Source: Bacteriovoracaceae bacterium
GTDB taxonomy: Bacteria > Bdellovibrionota > UBA1018
Assembly (NCBI GenBank): GCA_947447665.1
Contig: CANFJX010000001.1
Span: 124,001 to 188,000, forward strand
DNA: 64,000 bases
Direction: 5' to 3'
Below, piece by piece: positions 44,470-53,389 of the stretch. Below the pieces are notes generated by a model, which worked only from the letters and a program-made list of their open reading frames with translations, was not told the DNA's origin and made no database searches. Made by a program: the position numbers and the translations under genes. Numbering within the stretch: position 1 is the first letter of the stretch; the number at the start of each line of letters is the position of its first letter.

Positions 44470-45471
44470 ATGATTTTAGTCACAGGCGGCGCTGGTTACA
44501 TTGGCTCTCACACCTTGCATCAACTCGTCGAAAAAAATGAGCCAGCCATCGCGCTCGACAACCTTTACTCTGGTTTCCAATGGGCGGTCCCGAAAGGGGT
44601 CGAGCTCGTAGTAGGAGACGTAGGTGACCAGCGGCTAACGGAGCAACTCATTCGGGAAAAAAAAATCGACTCGGTCATTCATTTCGCTGGGCATCTTGAA
44701 GTTGAGGAGTCCACTCGAAATCCACTGAAGTACTACCGCAACAATGGAGTGAGCGCGATGAACCTCCTTGAGGTCTGCCATCGCAACGGGGTCAAAAACT
44801 TCATTTTTTCATCCACTTGTGCAGCCTACGGCACCCCAAAGCAAATGCAAGTAAATGAGAGCACGCCGCCTCATCCGGAGAGCCCCTACGGCAGAAGTAA
44901 ACTCCTCACGGAACAAATTTTAACCGAACTAGAACGGGCAGCCGCACTCGCTGGGCAAAGCTCGATGCACCATGTAGTTCTGCGCTACTTTAACGTCGCC
45001 GGAGCAAAGGTGGGCGGCGGACTGGGCCAGGCAACTCCTCGAGCCACTCAACTCATCAAGGCTGCTGCTGAAACAGCTCGCGGGAAGCGACCTTTTTTGA
45101 AGGTATTCGGAACCGACTACCCAACCCCTGACGGCACTTGCGTCCGGGACTACATTCATGTCGATGATCTAGCCAGCGCGCACCTACTGGCGCTCGATTA
45201 TTTGCGCCAAGGGGGGTCTTCCGATCTTTTCAACTGCGGCTATGGACGAGGATATTCAGTGCGAGAAGTTATCCATTGCATGAAAAAAGTGAGCGGAGTC
45301 GATTTCAAGGTCGAAGAAACTGGGCGACGTCCAGGAGATACGATAGCTATCTTTGCCGACTCGACCAAGATTCGCTCTCGGCTGGGCTGGGTTCCGCGCT
45401 TCGATCAGCTCGACCTCATCTGCAAAACTAGCTATGACTGGGAATTAGAATTGGAGAAAATTCAGAAATGA
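44470..45471 (+). CDS. galE: UDP-glucose 4-epimerase
   Basis: Extended short-chain dehydrogenase, 334 residues. NAD site TGGAGYIGSHT at the N-terminus, FSSTCAAYG, catalytic YGRSK (Y-x3-K) and the late CVRDYIHVDDLASAH are all GalE-specific. Start fixed by AAGGAG ten bases upstream; an ATG 20 codons earlier overlaps the epmA-like gene and is less likely. Coupled to the next gene by an ATGA overlap, so UDP-galactose and UDP-xylose/arabinose-type sugars are probably made together for surface polysaccharide. Confidence 0.93.
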   Translation: MILVTGGAGYIGSHTLHQLVEKNEPAIALDNLYSGFQWAVPKGVELVVGDVGDQRLTEQLIREKKIDSVIHFAGHLEVEESTRNPLKYYRNNGVSAMNLLEVCHRNGVKNFIFSSTCAAYGTPKQMQVNESTPPHPESPYGRSKLLTEQILTELERAAALAGQSSMHHVVLRYFNVAGAKVGGGLGQATPRATQLIKAAAETARGKRPFLKVFGTDYPTPDGTCVRDYIHVDDLASAHLLALDYLRQGGSSDLFNCGYGRGYSVREVIHCMKKVSGVDFKVEETGRRPGDTIAIFADSTKIRSRLGWVPRFDQLDLICKTSYDWELELEKIQK

Positions 45472-46460
45472 AGGAATCGGTAATTGTCACGGGTGGTTTT
45501 GGCTTTCTTGGATCTCACTTGGTTGAGACCTACTTGAATCGCGGCTATCAAGTGGTTGCAGTCGATAACTTCTGCACTGGATCTCGCTCCAATCAAGAGC
45601 ACTTCAAAAAAGAAATCGCCGAAGGCCGACTCCTAGCCATCGAAGCCGATGTAAGCCGGAAGTGGGACTCTTGGTTAAACACACTCAAAGACTTAGCTCC
45701 AGTGCGCTCGATTTTTCATTTTGCCTCTCCCGCCTCTCCGCCGCATTACCAGAAACTTGGCCTAGAAACTCTTGCTGTCAATTCAGTCGGTTTGGGCCAC
45801 GCCCTTGAGGCTGCGGACCAGCGAGGAGCCCGAGTGATTTTTTCATCCACCAGCGAAATTTATGGAGACCCTGCCATGAGTCCACAGCCCGAGACGTACT
45901 GGGGGAACGTCAATAGTTTCGGAGTCAGATCCTGCTACGATGAAGGCAAGCGTTTTGGCGAGGCACTCATTTACACTCACAACCTGAAACATTCCACTCA
46001 GCACGGATTGGTCCGGATCTTCAATACCTACGGTCCGAGAATGAACCCAGCCGATGGCCGTGTGATGATTAATTTCCTAATCCAAGCCGAGCAACGACAA
46101 CCGCTTACAGTCTACGGAAGCGGCGAACAAAGCCGAAGCTTCTGCTACGTCGATGACCTGATCGCCGGAATTGTCCGCTACGCCGAAGCAAACCTGACAG
46201 AACCAGTAAACCTGGGCAATGATCGTGAATTTACGATCAATCAACTCGTAGACGCCGTGAGGAGTATTTACCCAGACCGCACTCTGGAAGTCAGGCATTT
46301 ACCACTTCCGCAGGATGATCCTAGACAAAGAAAACCCGATCTCTCTTTAGCTAAAAGCCGACTCAGCCCTTGGTCCCCTCAAGTTGACTTAAGAGAAGGT
46401 CTCATCAAGATGCGAGCAAGCCTCAACCACCCAAGTTTCTTAAGTGCTCGCGAGAAGTGA
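45468..46460 (+). CDS. UDP-glucuronate decarboxylase (UDP-xylose synthase)-like epimerase
   Basis: SDR-type enzyme, 330 residues. TGGFGFLGSHLVE, FHFASPASPPHY, STSEIYGDP, catalytic YDEGKRFGEAL and RIFNTYGPRMNPADGRVMINFL follow UXS enzymes, which convert UDP-glucuronate to UDP-xylose. A related dTDP-glucose dehydratase-like role is possible but the ASPASPPHY and NTYGPRM blocks favour UXS. Its 3' end overlaps the convergent glutaredoxin gene by 21 bases. Confidence 0.88.
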   Translation: MKESVIVTGGFGFLGSHLVETYLNRGYQVVAVDNFCTGSRSNQEHFKKEIAEGRLLAIEADVSRKWDSWLNTLKDLAPVRSIFHFASPASPPHYQKLGLETLAVNSVGLGHALEAADQRGARVIFSSTSEIYGDPAMSPQPETYWGNVNSFGVRSCYDEGKRFGEALIYTHNLKHSTQHGLVRIFNTYGPRMNPADGRVMINFLIQAEQRQPLTVYGSGEQSRSFCYVDDLIAGIVRYAEANLTEPVNLGNDREFTINQLVDAVRSIYPDRTLEVRHLPLPQDDPRQRKPDLSLAKSRLSPWSPQVDLREGLIKMRASLNHPSFLSAREK

Positions 46461-46709
46461 TTTCAGCTGATCTTTTTCATCGTGCTCAGCCAACTGAGTG
46501 TAGCCCCCGATGAGCTGATCTCCATTGAAGATTTGAGGCATAGTCCTCATTCCAGAGCGCTCGAAAAGCGCGTCCCATTGAGCATCGTCCTCTTCAGCGA
46601 CTAGCACTTCGCTGTACGGCACTCCCCGCTGTTTCAGCAGCTGCTTAGCCTTCAGACAGTAAGGGCAATGATTCATCGTATAAATGACAACTCGTTCTGC
46701 AGTGCTCAT
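46440..46709 (-). CDS. grxC: Glutaredoxin 3
   Basis: 89-residue dithiol glutaredoxin: CPYC active site at 15-18, cis-proline in MRTMPQIF, GG in LIGGYTQL for glutathione. Reduces disulphides with glutathione and, in this family, can carry Fe-S clusters. Its start overlaps the stop of the frataxin gene by four bases. Confidence 0.94.
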   Translation of the reverse strand: MSTAERVVIYTMNHCPYCLKAKQLLKQRGVPYSEVLVAEEDDAQWDALFERSGMRTMPQIFNGDQLIGGYTQLAEHDEKDQLKSLLAST

Positions 46710-47032
46710 AAATTAATCCTTATTCCGGTTGATTCTTGAAGATAGGAACTCAAAAAAGATAAAACTTCAATATTTTTACCCTTATCATCCAACCAAACCT
46801 GCTTGGCGGGATCAAAATTAAAGTGATAGGCCGTCCCCCGGGACGCTAGCGCTAGCCAGAGCTGCTGCACCGAAGGCTGAGCACTCAGAATGCAACGCGA
46901 TCGGTCGGCAAGGGTAATTGTCAGTGACCCCATCGACTGCTCGCACTCGGCAATATCTGGGTCCACCTCGTTGAACGCCTTTTCAATTCGATTCAAGACC
47001 TCTTGAATTCTCTTTCGATAATCTGTTTCCAT
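46706..47032 (-). CDS. cyaY: Frataxin-like protein CyaY
   Basis: 108 residues with the frataxin pattern: an acidic first helix (NRIEKAFNEVDPDIAECEQ), GSLTITLADRSRCILSAQPSVQQLWLAL strands and YHFNFDPAKQVWLDDKGK. CyaY binds iron and regulates the IscS desulphurase in Fe-S assembly. First gene of the cyaY-grxC pair; divergent from ychJ with only 43 bases between starts. Confidence 0.8.
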   Translation of the reverse strand: METDYRKRIQEVLNRIEKAFNEVDPDIAECEQSMGSLTITLADRSRCILSAQPSVQQLWLALASRGTAYHFNFDPAKQVWLDDKGKNIEVLSFLSSYLQESTGIRINL

Positions 47033-47038
47033 TAAGAC

Positions 47039-47069
47039 TTGACCTCTCCAAAATTATTGCCGATACCAT
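47039..47069 (+). promoter_or_regulatory. Promoter-like elements just before ychJ
   Basis: TTGACC followed after 17 bases by GATACC, or after 19 bases by TACCAT. Either choice places the transcription start within zero to about three bases of the ychJ ATG, and there is no Shine-Dalgarno sequence. Confidence 0.4.
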
Positions 47070-47075
47070 ACCTCT

Positions 47076-47573
47076 ATGTCTGACACAAATTTATGCGCTT
47101 GTGGTTCCGGTATCTCTCTCAAAACTTGCTGCCTCCCCCTCATTGAGGGAGGTGCGACGGCTGAAACTGCCGAACAGCTTCTGAGAGCACGTTATACTGC
47201 ATTTACACGTGGAGATGTGGACTACATTTTATCCACCCATCATTCCAAGACCCGAAGTGAAGTCAACCGAGAAGAAATCGAAGAGTGGTCCAAGAATTCG
47301 AAATGGATGGGACTCAAAATTTTTCAATCGGAAGCCGGCAAAAAGGATGACGAAAAAGGGACATTGATTTTCGGCGCCTACTACACTCAAGACGGCAAAA
47401 GCGAAGAACATCTCGAAAAAAGCTTCTTCGAAAAGGAATCGGGTCAGTGGAAATTCCTAGACGCACAGGGAATTCAAACCGGCCCCTATCGCCGACCTGA
47501 GCCAAAAACAGGCAGAAATGATCCCTGCCCTTGCGGAAGCGGCAAAAAACACAAGAAGTGCTGCGGCAACTAG
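47076..47573 (+). CDS. YchJ-family protein with two SEC-C motifs
   Basis: 165 residues. SEC-C zinc motif at the N-terminus ([13 protein letters not shown]) and again at the C-terminus ([13 protein letters not shown]), enclosing the NTF2-like YchJ domain ([15 protein letters not shown]). E. coli YchJ has the same layout. SEC-C motifs bind zinc and, in SecA, SecB or ribosome; the role of YchJ is unknown. No ribosome site. Confidence 0.92.
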   Translation: MSDTNLCACGSGISLKTCCLPLIEGGATAETAEQLLRARYTAFTRGDVDYILSTHHSKTRSEVNREEIEEWSKNSKWMGLKIFQSEAGKKDDEKGTLIFGAYYTQDGKSEEHLEKSFFEKESGQWKFLDAQGIQTGPYRRPEPKTGRNDPCPCGSGKKHKKCCGN

Positions 47574-47642
47574 CCTCCGTCAAAGCTTTACGCGAAAATC
47601 TATAGCTGTTCATTCCTCCGGGCATCTTCCCTGCAGAGCTCA

Positions 47643-49088
47643 ATGAGGATGAAAATTACGAGTTTTCTCGTTTGGCCCCTTCTTTTCACTAGCCTAGGGT
47701 CCACCCCTCATTCCTCGCAGCCCTATTCAGCTGGTGCCGAAATCTTGAATCAGGTCTCTCGAGAGCTCAATCAAATCGCAAAGCGGGCGACACCTGCCGT
47801 CGTGAGCATTACCTCAATTCGAGCGGTTGTCCCCCAGTCCAACCCACTCAGCACCCCTGGTATCCCGGGTTCAGTACCTAACGACACCGCCGACCCAATG
47901 GCCCTTGGCGTTGGATCGGGAGTCATTATGCGAGCGGACGGTCTGATCCTCACCAATCTTCATGTCGTCCAAAATTCGGAAAAAATTACCGTACTTCTCG
48001 ATGACTCCCATAGAACTTCAGCACATTTAGTCGGAGGAGATGCCAAAACTGACTTAGCCGTCATTCAAATCGACTCCCCGGCTGAGCATCCGCTTCCCAC
48101 TCTCTCATTTGGGAATTCCGCACAGCTCAATGTGGGCGACTGGATTATTGCCGTCGGCAGTCCCTTTGGCCTGAGCCATACGGTGACCTCTGGAATCATT
48201 AGCGCCGTGGGCCGCGGGCAACTCGGCATGCTCGACATCGAGGATTTCATTCAAACTGACGCGGCAATTAATCCAGGAAACTCAGGAGGCCCTCTGCTCA
48301 ACTCAAGTGGAGAAATGATTGGCATTAACACCGCCATTTTTTCCCAGACGGGCGGGTTTACGGGCGTAGGCTTTGCAATCCCCTCCAAAATTGCCAAACA
48401 AGTATTCGAGGGAATTGTCCAGCACGGTCACGTTATCCGTGGTTGGATTGGCCTCATCGCTCAAGATCTTGATCCTCAGTTAGCCACCTATTTCAGGGCA
48501 CCCCAAGTCACAGGAGCCCTCATCAGTCAGATTCAGAGTCGAGGTCCGGCAGCTCAAGCAAAGCTTAAATGCGGAGACATCATCACGCGCTTTGGGGATC
48601 TCCCCATCCACTCGGCTAATCAACTTAAATCTCTCGTCGCTAGCTCAAAAATATCAAATAAAATTCCAATTGAGATCTACCGCAAGGGGAAATTATTTCA
48701 AGTTCAACTCAGCATTCAAGAGCAACCTGATCCGAAAAGCTCTCTCATCAATCAAAAGGCGGGGCAAGTCGCTCACTCAGCGCAACACCCAGCCACGCAT
48801 GGCGATCTCGGCATCTCCGTCCAAGACGTCACCCCTGAGATCTCAAAACTACTCAGAACTCCCCCTCAAACCGGAGCCATAATCGCAGAAGTTCAACCGG
48901 GGAGTCCCGCTTTCGACGTAGGACTTTCAGTGGGCGACGTAATCGTCAGCGCCAATCAAAACGAAATCCACAATGCAAAAGAAGTTTCTGACCTTTTCGA
49001 CCACATGAAAAAAGACGAGATTACCGTTCTCTATGTCCAAAAGAGTCCAGAGGAGAAAGTATTTATCCCCATGAAAAGAATGAAATGA
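47643..49088 (+). CDS. degP: HtrA/DegP-type periplasmic serine protease
   Basis: 481 residues: signal sequence (1-20), trypsin-like domain with triad H107 (TNLHVV), D137 (KTDLAV) and S214 (GNSGGP), then two PDZ domains (about 265-360 and 385-475). It degrades and refolds damaged envelope proteins. Two PDZ domains make it DegP/DegQ/MucD-like and not DegS-like. No regulator is adjacent; the 70-base leader before it contains no obvious RpoE motif that I can support. Confidence 0.94.
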   Translation: MRMKITSFLVWPLLFTSLGSTPHSSQPYSAGAEILNQVSRELNQIAKRATPAVVSITSIRAVVPQSNPLSTPGIPGSVPNDTADPMALGVGSGVIMRADGLILTNLHVVQNSEKITVLLDDSHRTSAHLVGGDAKTDLAVIQIDSPAEHPLPTLSFGNSAQLNVGDWIIAVGSPFGLSHTVTSGIISAVGRGQLGMLDIEDFIQTDAAINPGNSGGPLLNSSGEMIGINTAIFSQTGGFTGVGFAIPSKIAKQVFEGIVQHGHVIRGWIGLIAQDLDPQLATYFRAPQVTGALISQIQSRGPAAQAKLKCGDIITRFGDLPIHSANQLKSLVASSKISNKIPIEIYRKGKLFQVQLSIQEQPDPKSSLINQKAGQVAHSAQHPATHGDLGISVQDVTPEISKLLRTPPQTGAIIAEVQPGSPAFDVGLSVGDVIVSANQNEIHNAKEVSDLFDHMKKDEITVLYVQKSPEEKVFIPMKRMK

Positions 49089-49111
49089 AAAGAATGGAAT
49101 AAGCCGTGTGT

Positions 49112-49594
49112 TTAAGAAACTCCCACCACGCGGTAAGTCCGAGTGACGCTTCCACTCTCTACTTCGACTGTATCGCCCTTGGCTCTGCCTAGGAGTGCTT
49201 CACCCAACGGAGCCACAGGAGTAATCACCCGCACCGGCTTTCCATCCAACTGAAGCGACAGCCCTCCACCCTGGGGTACCAAAAAATAAAAAGAGCGGTG
49301 TCCATTGATTTCAAGCTCAACCAAAGCACCGGGACCGATCAGATCCGTTGGCTTGTACTCGGGGAGGTAGAGAAATTTATAGACCGTGATCAACCGAAGG
49401 ATCTCTGAGGCTCGACTGGCTTGAGCCCCTGCCAAATAGGAGGCTTCAATCCCACGGGTGTCGTGATGATCCTCAGCCTGGCTTTCAGAGTGGGTCGCTG
49501 CCTCAAGAGCAGATGCCGCCGACTGAGTCACAATTTCTAATTCGCCCTGAAGCTGTTCCAGGATACCGTTGAGCAATTTTCGTTTATCCATCAT
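49112..49594 (-). CDS. GreA/GreB-family transcription elongation factor, divergent N-terminus
   Basis: 160 residues. The C-terminal half (YFLVPQGGGLSLQLDG ... ITPVAPLGEALLGRAKGDTVEV) is the GreA/B FKBP-like domain. The N-terminal helical hairpin is shorter than in GreA, and the tip reads AEDHHDTRGIEASYLAGAQ where GreA has GDLSENAEY; acidic residues at the tip (E, D, D, E) may still place Mg in the RNA polymerase active site. Probably cleaves backtracked RNA, but a distinct Gre-like factor. Convergent with degP. Confidence 0.82.
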   Translation of the reverse strand: MMDKRKLLNGILEQLQGELEIVTQSAASALEAATHSESQAEDHHDTRGIEASYLAGAQASRASEILRLITVYKFLYLPEYKPTDLIGPGALVELEINGHRSFYFLVPQGGGLSLQLDGKPVRVITPVAPLGEALLGRAKGDTVEVESGSVTRTYRVVGVS

Positions 49595-49702
49595 TTTCGG
49601 TATTCTAAAGCAAAACTAGAAAAATTAAACTCGAAACTCGCCACAGAGCTTAAGCCAATTGTCGATTGACTCGGGTGACCCTCCATCGATAAACAAGAGA
49701 GC

Positions 49703-50179
49703 ATGCCGCAGAGTCACGATCCAAAAACCGAAGCAAGACAAGCCGCCCTCCGCCGCCTCGACCGTCGCGAGTGCAGCACCGGCGACATCTCGCAATCTCT
49801 CAAGCGTAAAGGCTTCTCGTCCGACGTCATTTCCGAGGTGGTGCAGGAACTCGTAGAACGAAAGTACATCGATGATGAAAAATACGCTCGCATCTTGGTC
49901 CGAGAACAAACCCTGCGAGGCAAAGGTCCCAACTGGATCCGAATGAAACTCAAGACCAAAGGCATCACCACCGAGCGTCGAGCCGTCGAGACTCTGATCG
50001 AGACTGCGGCGAATACCTCAGAACTCGAAGTCGCCCAAGGACTAGTAGCCAGGCGCTACCCTGAGGCCAAAAGCGATCCAGCTACCGGTAGAAAAGCCAT
50101 TCAAACCCTCTTACGCAGAGGGTTCTCCTACGACATCGCCCGGCGAGCAATTCAGGCGCTTGGCTCATCCGAGGAATAG
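49703..50179 (+). CDS. recX: RecX regulatory protein
   Basis: 158 residues of tandem three-helix repeats as in RecX: ALRRLDRRECSTGDISQSLKRKG, YIDDEKYARILVREQTLRGKGPNWIRMKLKTKGI and RRGFSYDIARRAIQ. RecX caps and inhibits RecA filaments. recA is not adjacent, which is unusual for recX but known. Confidence 0.88.
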   Translation: MPQSHDPKTEARQAALRRLDRRECSTGDISQSLKRKGFSSDVISEVVQELVERKYIDDEKYARILVREQTLRGKGPNWIRMKLKTKGITTERRAVETLIETAANTSELEVAQGLVARRYPEAKSDPATGRKAIQTLLRRGFSYDIARRAIQALGSSEE

Positions 50180-50202
50180 CAGAACTCATTCCTGATTCTC
50201 CA

Positions 50203-51564
50203 TCAGTGTCCGCTTGAATCTGTGGGACGCGCGTTCCACAGCACCGCCATCAAGACCATTCCTAAAAGCGAGAAACCAATCATACTCGGCCCCCAAGATC
50301 CCCAACCCCAACGATCCAGGAGCCAGCCCATGCCTAGACCCACGAACGATCCGCCAATATATTGCATCCCATCAAAAAGTCCGGCTGCGGTGGCGGCAGC
50401 TTTCTTGCCCCCAAAATCCATCGAGGCCGTCCCAGAGAGCATGGAGTGCACGACGCTAATGGCAAAAGAGTTGACTACAAATGCCGCAACTACCCAGCTC
50501 ACGTCACGCGTCTGCCAAATCACCCCCAGGGATAAAACCTGGATTAAGTAGCCCAGGAAAGCAACGGGGGTCCTTCGACCTCGAAACACCCAATCCGATA
50601 TTGACCCCGCAAAAACCGCCCCAATAATTCCGGCGATGATTACGGCCATCGCATTCTTTTGGAAAACAGGAGAGTCCAAAGGTAACTGTTGAACTTCAAT
50701 CATGTACCGAGGAAACCACTGCTCAAACCCCTGCCTCACAAACCCGGTGCAAAACTCTGCTAGAGCAATGGTTAGAGTGACTGGGTTCATAAAAATCTTT
50801 TTTAAAATATACCGAACCGTCACAGCCTGCGAGTCCCCGGTCGATACTTGGGCAGGATCGATACTGGGCAAGCCGCACTCCTCGGGGGTATTTCGTACTG
50901 CAAGAAAAGTCACTCCCGCCATAAGAAGAATCAACAGGGACGGAATAAAAAACAACCACTGCCACGGGAGCCAAAAAGCTAATAAAGGACCCAAAAAGAA
51001 AATCAGTGCTCGACCCATCTGAATCATCGAGCCAAAAATCGCCGAGAACATACCTCGCTCACGGATATGAAACCAAGCCGAGTTGACCTTAATTAGTGAC
51101 ACTGCTCCAAACGACTGAAAGTAAGAGTTGAGCATCCAGATCGAGGCGAAATAAACCACCAGGGCATTCCCTTTTCCCAAAAACCCCAGGTAGGCACCCA
51201 GTCCAAATAGAAAATTAAAAAAAACGGTTCCCAGCGACCCAATGAGAATGGCTTTTCTGCCGCCGATACGATCCGCGAGGGGACCATTTATGATCGCAAA
51301 AATCCCATAAGCCAGGAGTGCCGGGGTGATGATGGCGCCTACCTGGGTTTTGTCCCAGCCATAAGTCTGAGAGAGTATGGGATTCGCTAGGGAAAGATTA
51401 TATCTCCCCATATACATGGTGGAATAAGTAGTACCTAAGACTACCCAATTGAGGATGCGTCTTTTTCGAAAAACGAAAGACCCATTCAAAAGTGAAACTT
51501 CAGGAAACTTTGGCACCGAAACTTGAGCGCCTTCTAATTCGAGACTAAGTTCTGATGATTTCAA
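50203..51564 (-). CDS. GlpT/UhpT-like MFS organophosphate antiporter
   Basis: 453 residues, twelve membrane segments. MGRYNLSLANPILSQTYGWDKTQVG and INGPLADRIGGRKAILIG match the organophosphate:phosphate antiporter family (GlpT, UhpT, PgtP), with glycerol-3-phosphate or hexose phosphate as substrate; which one cannot be decided by eye. Given glpD and gpsA in the window, glycerol-3-phosphate is favoured. It overlaps the end of rnd by 20 bases and is thus co-transcribed with it. Confidence 0.85.
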   Translation of the reverse strand: MKSSELSLELEGAQVSVPKFPEVSLLNGSFVFRKRRILNWVVLGTTYSTMYMGRYNLSLANPILSQTYGWDKTQVGAIITPALLAYGIFAIINGPLADRIGGRKAILIGSLGTVFFNFLFGLGAYLGFLGKGNALVVYFASIWMLNSYFQSFGAVSLIKVNSAWFHIRERGMFSAIFGSMIQMGRALIFFLGPLLAFWLPWQWLFFIPSLLILLMAGVTFLAVRNTPEECGLPSIDPAQVSTGDSQAVTVRYILKKIFMNPVTLTIALAEFCTGFVRQGFEQWFPRYMIEVQQLPLDSPVFQKNAMAVIIAGIIGAVFAGSISDWVFRGRRTPVAFLGYLIQVLSLGVIWQTRDVSWVVAAFVVNSFAISVVHSMLSGTASMDFGGKKAAATAAGLFDGMQYIGGSFVGLGMGWLLDRWGWGSWGPSMIGFSLLGMVLMAVLWNARPTDSSGH

Positions 51565-52780
51565 CTTGGTTCCCCTTCACTCGGAGTGCCCGTTTTCCTT
51601 GAACCATCGCGATCAACTCCTCCCCAATCAGGGCCGCTGCCTCAGGACCCAAGATCCCTTGAGTAACTAAGTCTTCACTACTGTTCACTTCGTGTCGTAA
51701 AAGTGGCAAAAGCTGAGAAGTGGTGAGCAGGTGCTTAGCAGCGATTTTATGCTTTTCGGCCAAAACACTCACATAACAGCGAATGAGTTCAAAGGCCTGC
51801 ATCTCATCACCGGTTGGAGCTGCTATCCTGGGGCTCTTAGGCACAGCGATATCCGTCGTTTCTGCAGCAGACTCGATGGCTGCCAAAATCGCCTCTCCGC
51901 TATTTTTAAATTCCCCTTTATTCAATCCACGAAATGCACCCAGATGCTCTAGATCCTTGGGCCGCACATGGGCAAGATCAAGCAGGACGTGGTCATCCGC
52001 TACCCATCGGCGCGGTAGATTGAGCTTTCTCACTCGCTCCTCTCGCCATCGAACCAAGTTAATGAGAGCTGGGTAACCCTTTTTGTCAAGACGCCCCCCT
52101 CGGGCGAGTTTCTGCGCGATACCCTCGGCATCCATTTGGTAGAGCGCGGCATTTTCCCACTTAGCGGAGACCTCGAACGCCCACGACTTTCTCCCGAGCT
52201 GGTCGAGATTTTCCAAAAGCTTTTGGCCTAGTTCTACGAGGTACTCGACATCCGCATGAGCATAATCGACCAATTGCTGGGGCAAAGGACGCACCGACCA
52301 GTTGGTCCGAGCATGTCCCTTGGCCAGGGTAATATCAAAAACTGCCTTGAGGAGCTTGCCTAGGCCAATTCCCTCGCCATACCCACAGAGCGATGCAGCC
52401 ACTGCCGTATCCAGAGTAGGCGAAGCAACCACCCCGAAGCTGGTGTAAAGGCACTCTTGATCTCCTTGGGCTGCGTGGAGGACTTTTAGAATTTTTGGGT
52501 CAGTGAAAATATCCAACAAAGGTTGGATCCCTGGCTCAAAAAGATCGGGCCGCGATGCGGGATGATTCCGTTTAAAGGCCCGTGCATCAACCAGCCAGGA
52601 ATCCGTCGTCGTGGCCACCTGAATAATTTCTACCATGGGGTAGAAAGTCGTTTCACGAATGAACTCAGTATCAAAGGCGATGATGACCTGATTTTTCAGG
52701 GCCTGGGCTAATTCAGCAATTTCTTCGGCAGTGGAGAGCAAATTTGTAAATTTATTCATGGGTCGAGGTGTGTTTATCAT
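51545..52780 (-). CDS. rnd: Ribonuclease D
   Basis: 3'-5' exonuclease trimming tRNA precursors, 411 residues. DEDDy nuclease domain with FDTEF (D37, E39), HAAQGDQE and YAHADVEYL (third and fourth acids with Y), then HRDC domain (about 215-300, WREERVRKLNLPRRWVADD). Start uncertain between this ATG and one seven codons later; neither has a ribosome site. Confidence 0.93.
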   Translation of the reverse strand: MINTPRPMNKFTNLLSTAEEIAELAQALKNQVIIAFDTEFIRETTFYPMVEIIQVATTTDSWLVDARAFKRNHPASRPDLFEPGIQPLLDIFTDPKILKVLHAAQGDQECLYTSFGVVASPTLDTAVAASLCGYGEGIGLGKLLKAVFDITLAKGHARTNWSVRPLPQQLVDYAHADVEYLVELGQKLLENLDQLGRKSWAFEVSAKWENAALYQMDAEGIAQKLARGGRLDKKGYPALINLVRWREERVRKLNLPRRWVADDHVLLDLAHVRPKDLEHLGAFRGLNKGEFKNSGEAILAAIESAAETTDIAVPKSPRIAAPTGDEMQAFELIRCYVSVLAEKHKIAAKHLLTTSQLLPLLRHEVNSSEDLVTQGILGPEAAALIGEELIAMVQGKRALRVKGNQVEIIRT

Positions 52781-52899
52781 GACACGCTGATCGTTTCCAA
52801 TCGTCGTTTTCTCCCCTATCCCTTCAACTCTTAAAAAATTCAGGTTTCTAGTCTTATTAGCCGATCAATTTAGTAGGAAATAAGGAGCTTCCAAGCAAA

Positions 52900-53352
52900 A
52901 TGAAAACCCATACGATTGCCCTCGTCTTTCCAAAAACATCAACAAAGGGATCCGCTTCAAGCCCAGCTTTTGAGATTCTTCAAGATGAATATGAAATTGA
53001 ATACCTTGAAAACGCCCTCCGACAAGGCGATAAACAACCGCTGCAAGAAATCCTGTACCGAAGAACCCTGATCAATGAAAAAGAAGACCTACAAGCGGAC
53101 TACGTTGAAGAACTCCTGAGTCGCCCATTTGCAAGACCCAACCTGCAGAAGCAAGCAGTCCTCTGGCTCAAATCCAAAATGAAGCTCAATACCCACAGGC
53201 AAAATGAGAATCAAGCCGCGCTGGTCATCGCCGAATATGCCTACCAGATTTACCAGAGCAACCCAGATCGAATCGACTTTCTCCTCGCGGGCCCCAACTC
53301 TCAAGTGAGAATCCGTATTTTCCCGCTGGTAACTCGGCTACAGGGGACGTAA
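52900..53352 (+). CDS. Protein of unknown function
   Basis: 150 residues, not recognised. Soluble, highly charged; central helical region (YEIEYLENALRQGDKQPLQE, YVEELLSRPFARPNLQKQA) then helix-rich AALVIAEYAYQIYQ. AAGGAG lies 13 bases before the ATG. Stands alone between rnd (divergent) and the lipoprotein cluster (convergent). Confidence 0.65.
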   Translation: MKTHTIALVFPKTSTKGSASSPAFEILQDEYEIEYLENALRQGDKQPLQEILYRRTLINEKEDLQADYVEELLSRPFARPNLQKQAVLWLKSKMKLNTHRQNENQAALVIAEYAYQIYQSNPDRIDFLLAGPNSQVRIRIFPLVTRLQGT

Positions 53353-53367
53353 TTTCTTTGAGCTGAA

Positions 53368-53383
53368 TCTGCCTGAGGGCAGA
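53368..53383. terminator. Small hairpin between convergent genes
   Basis: TCTGCC TGAG GGCAGA, six perfect base pairs 15 bases after the stop at 53352. No T-tract follows, so it is a weak terminator candidate for one or both strands. Confidence 0.3.
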
Positions 53384-53389
53384 ATGCCC

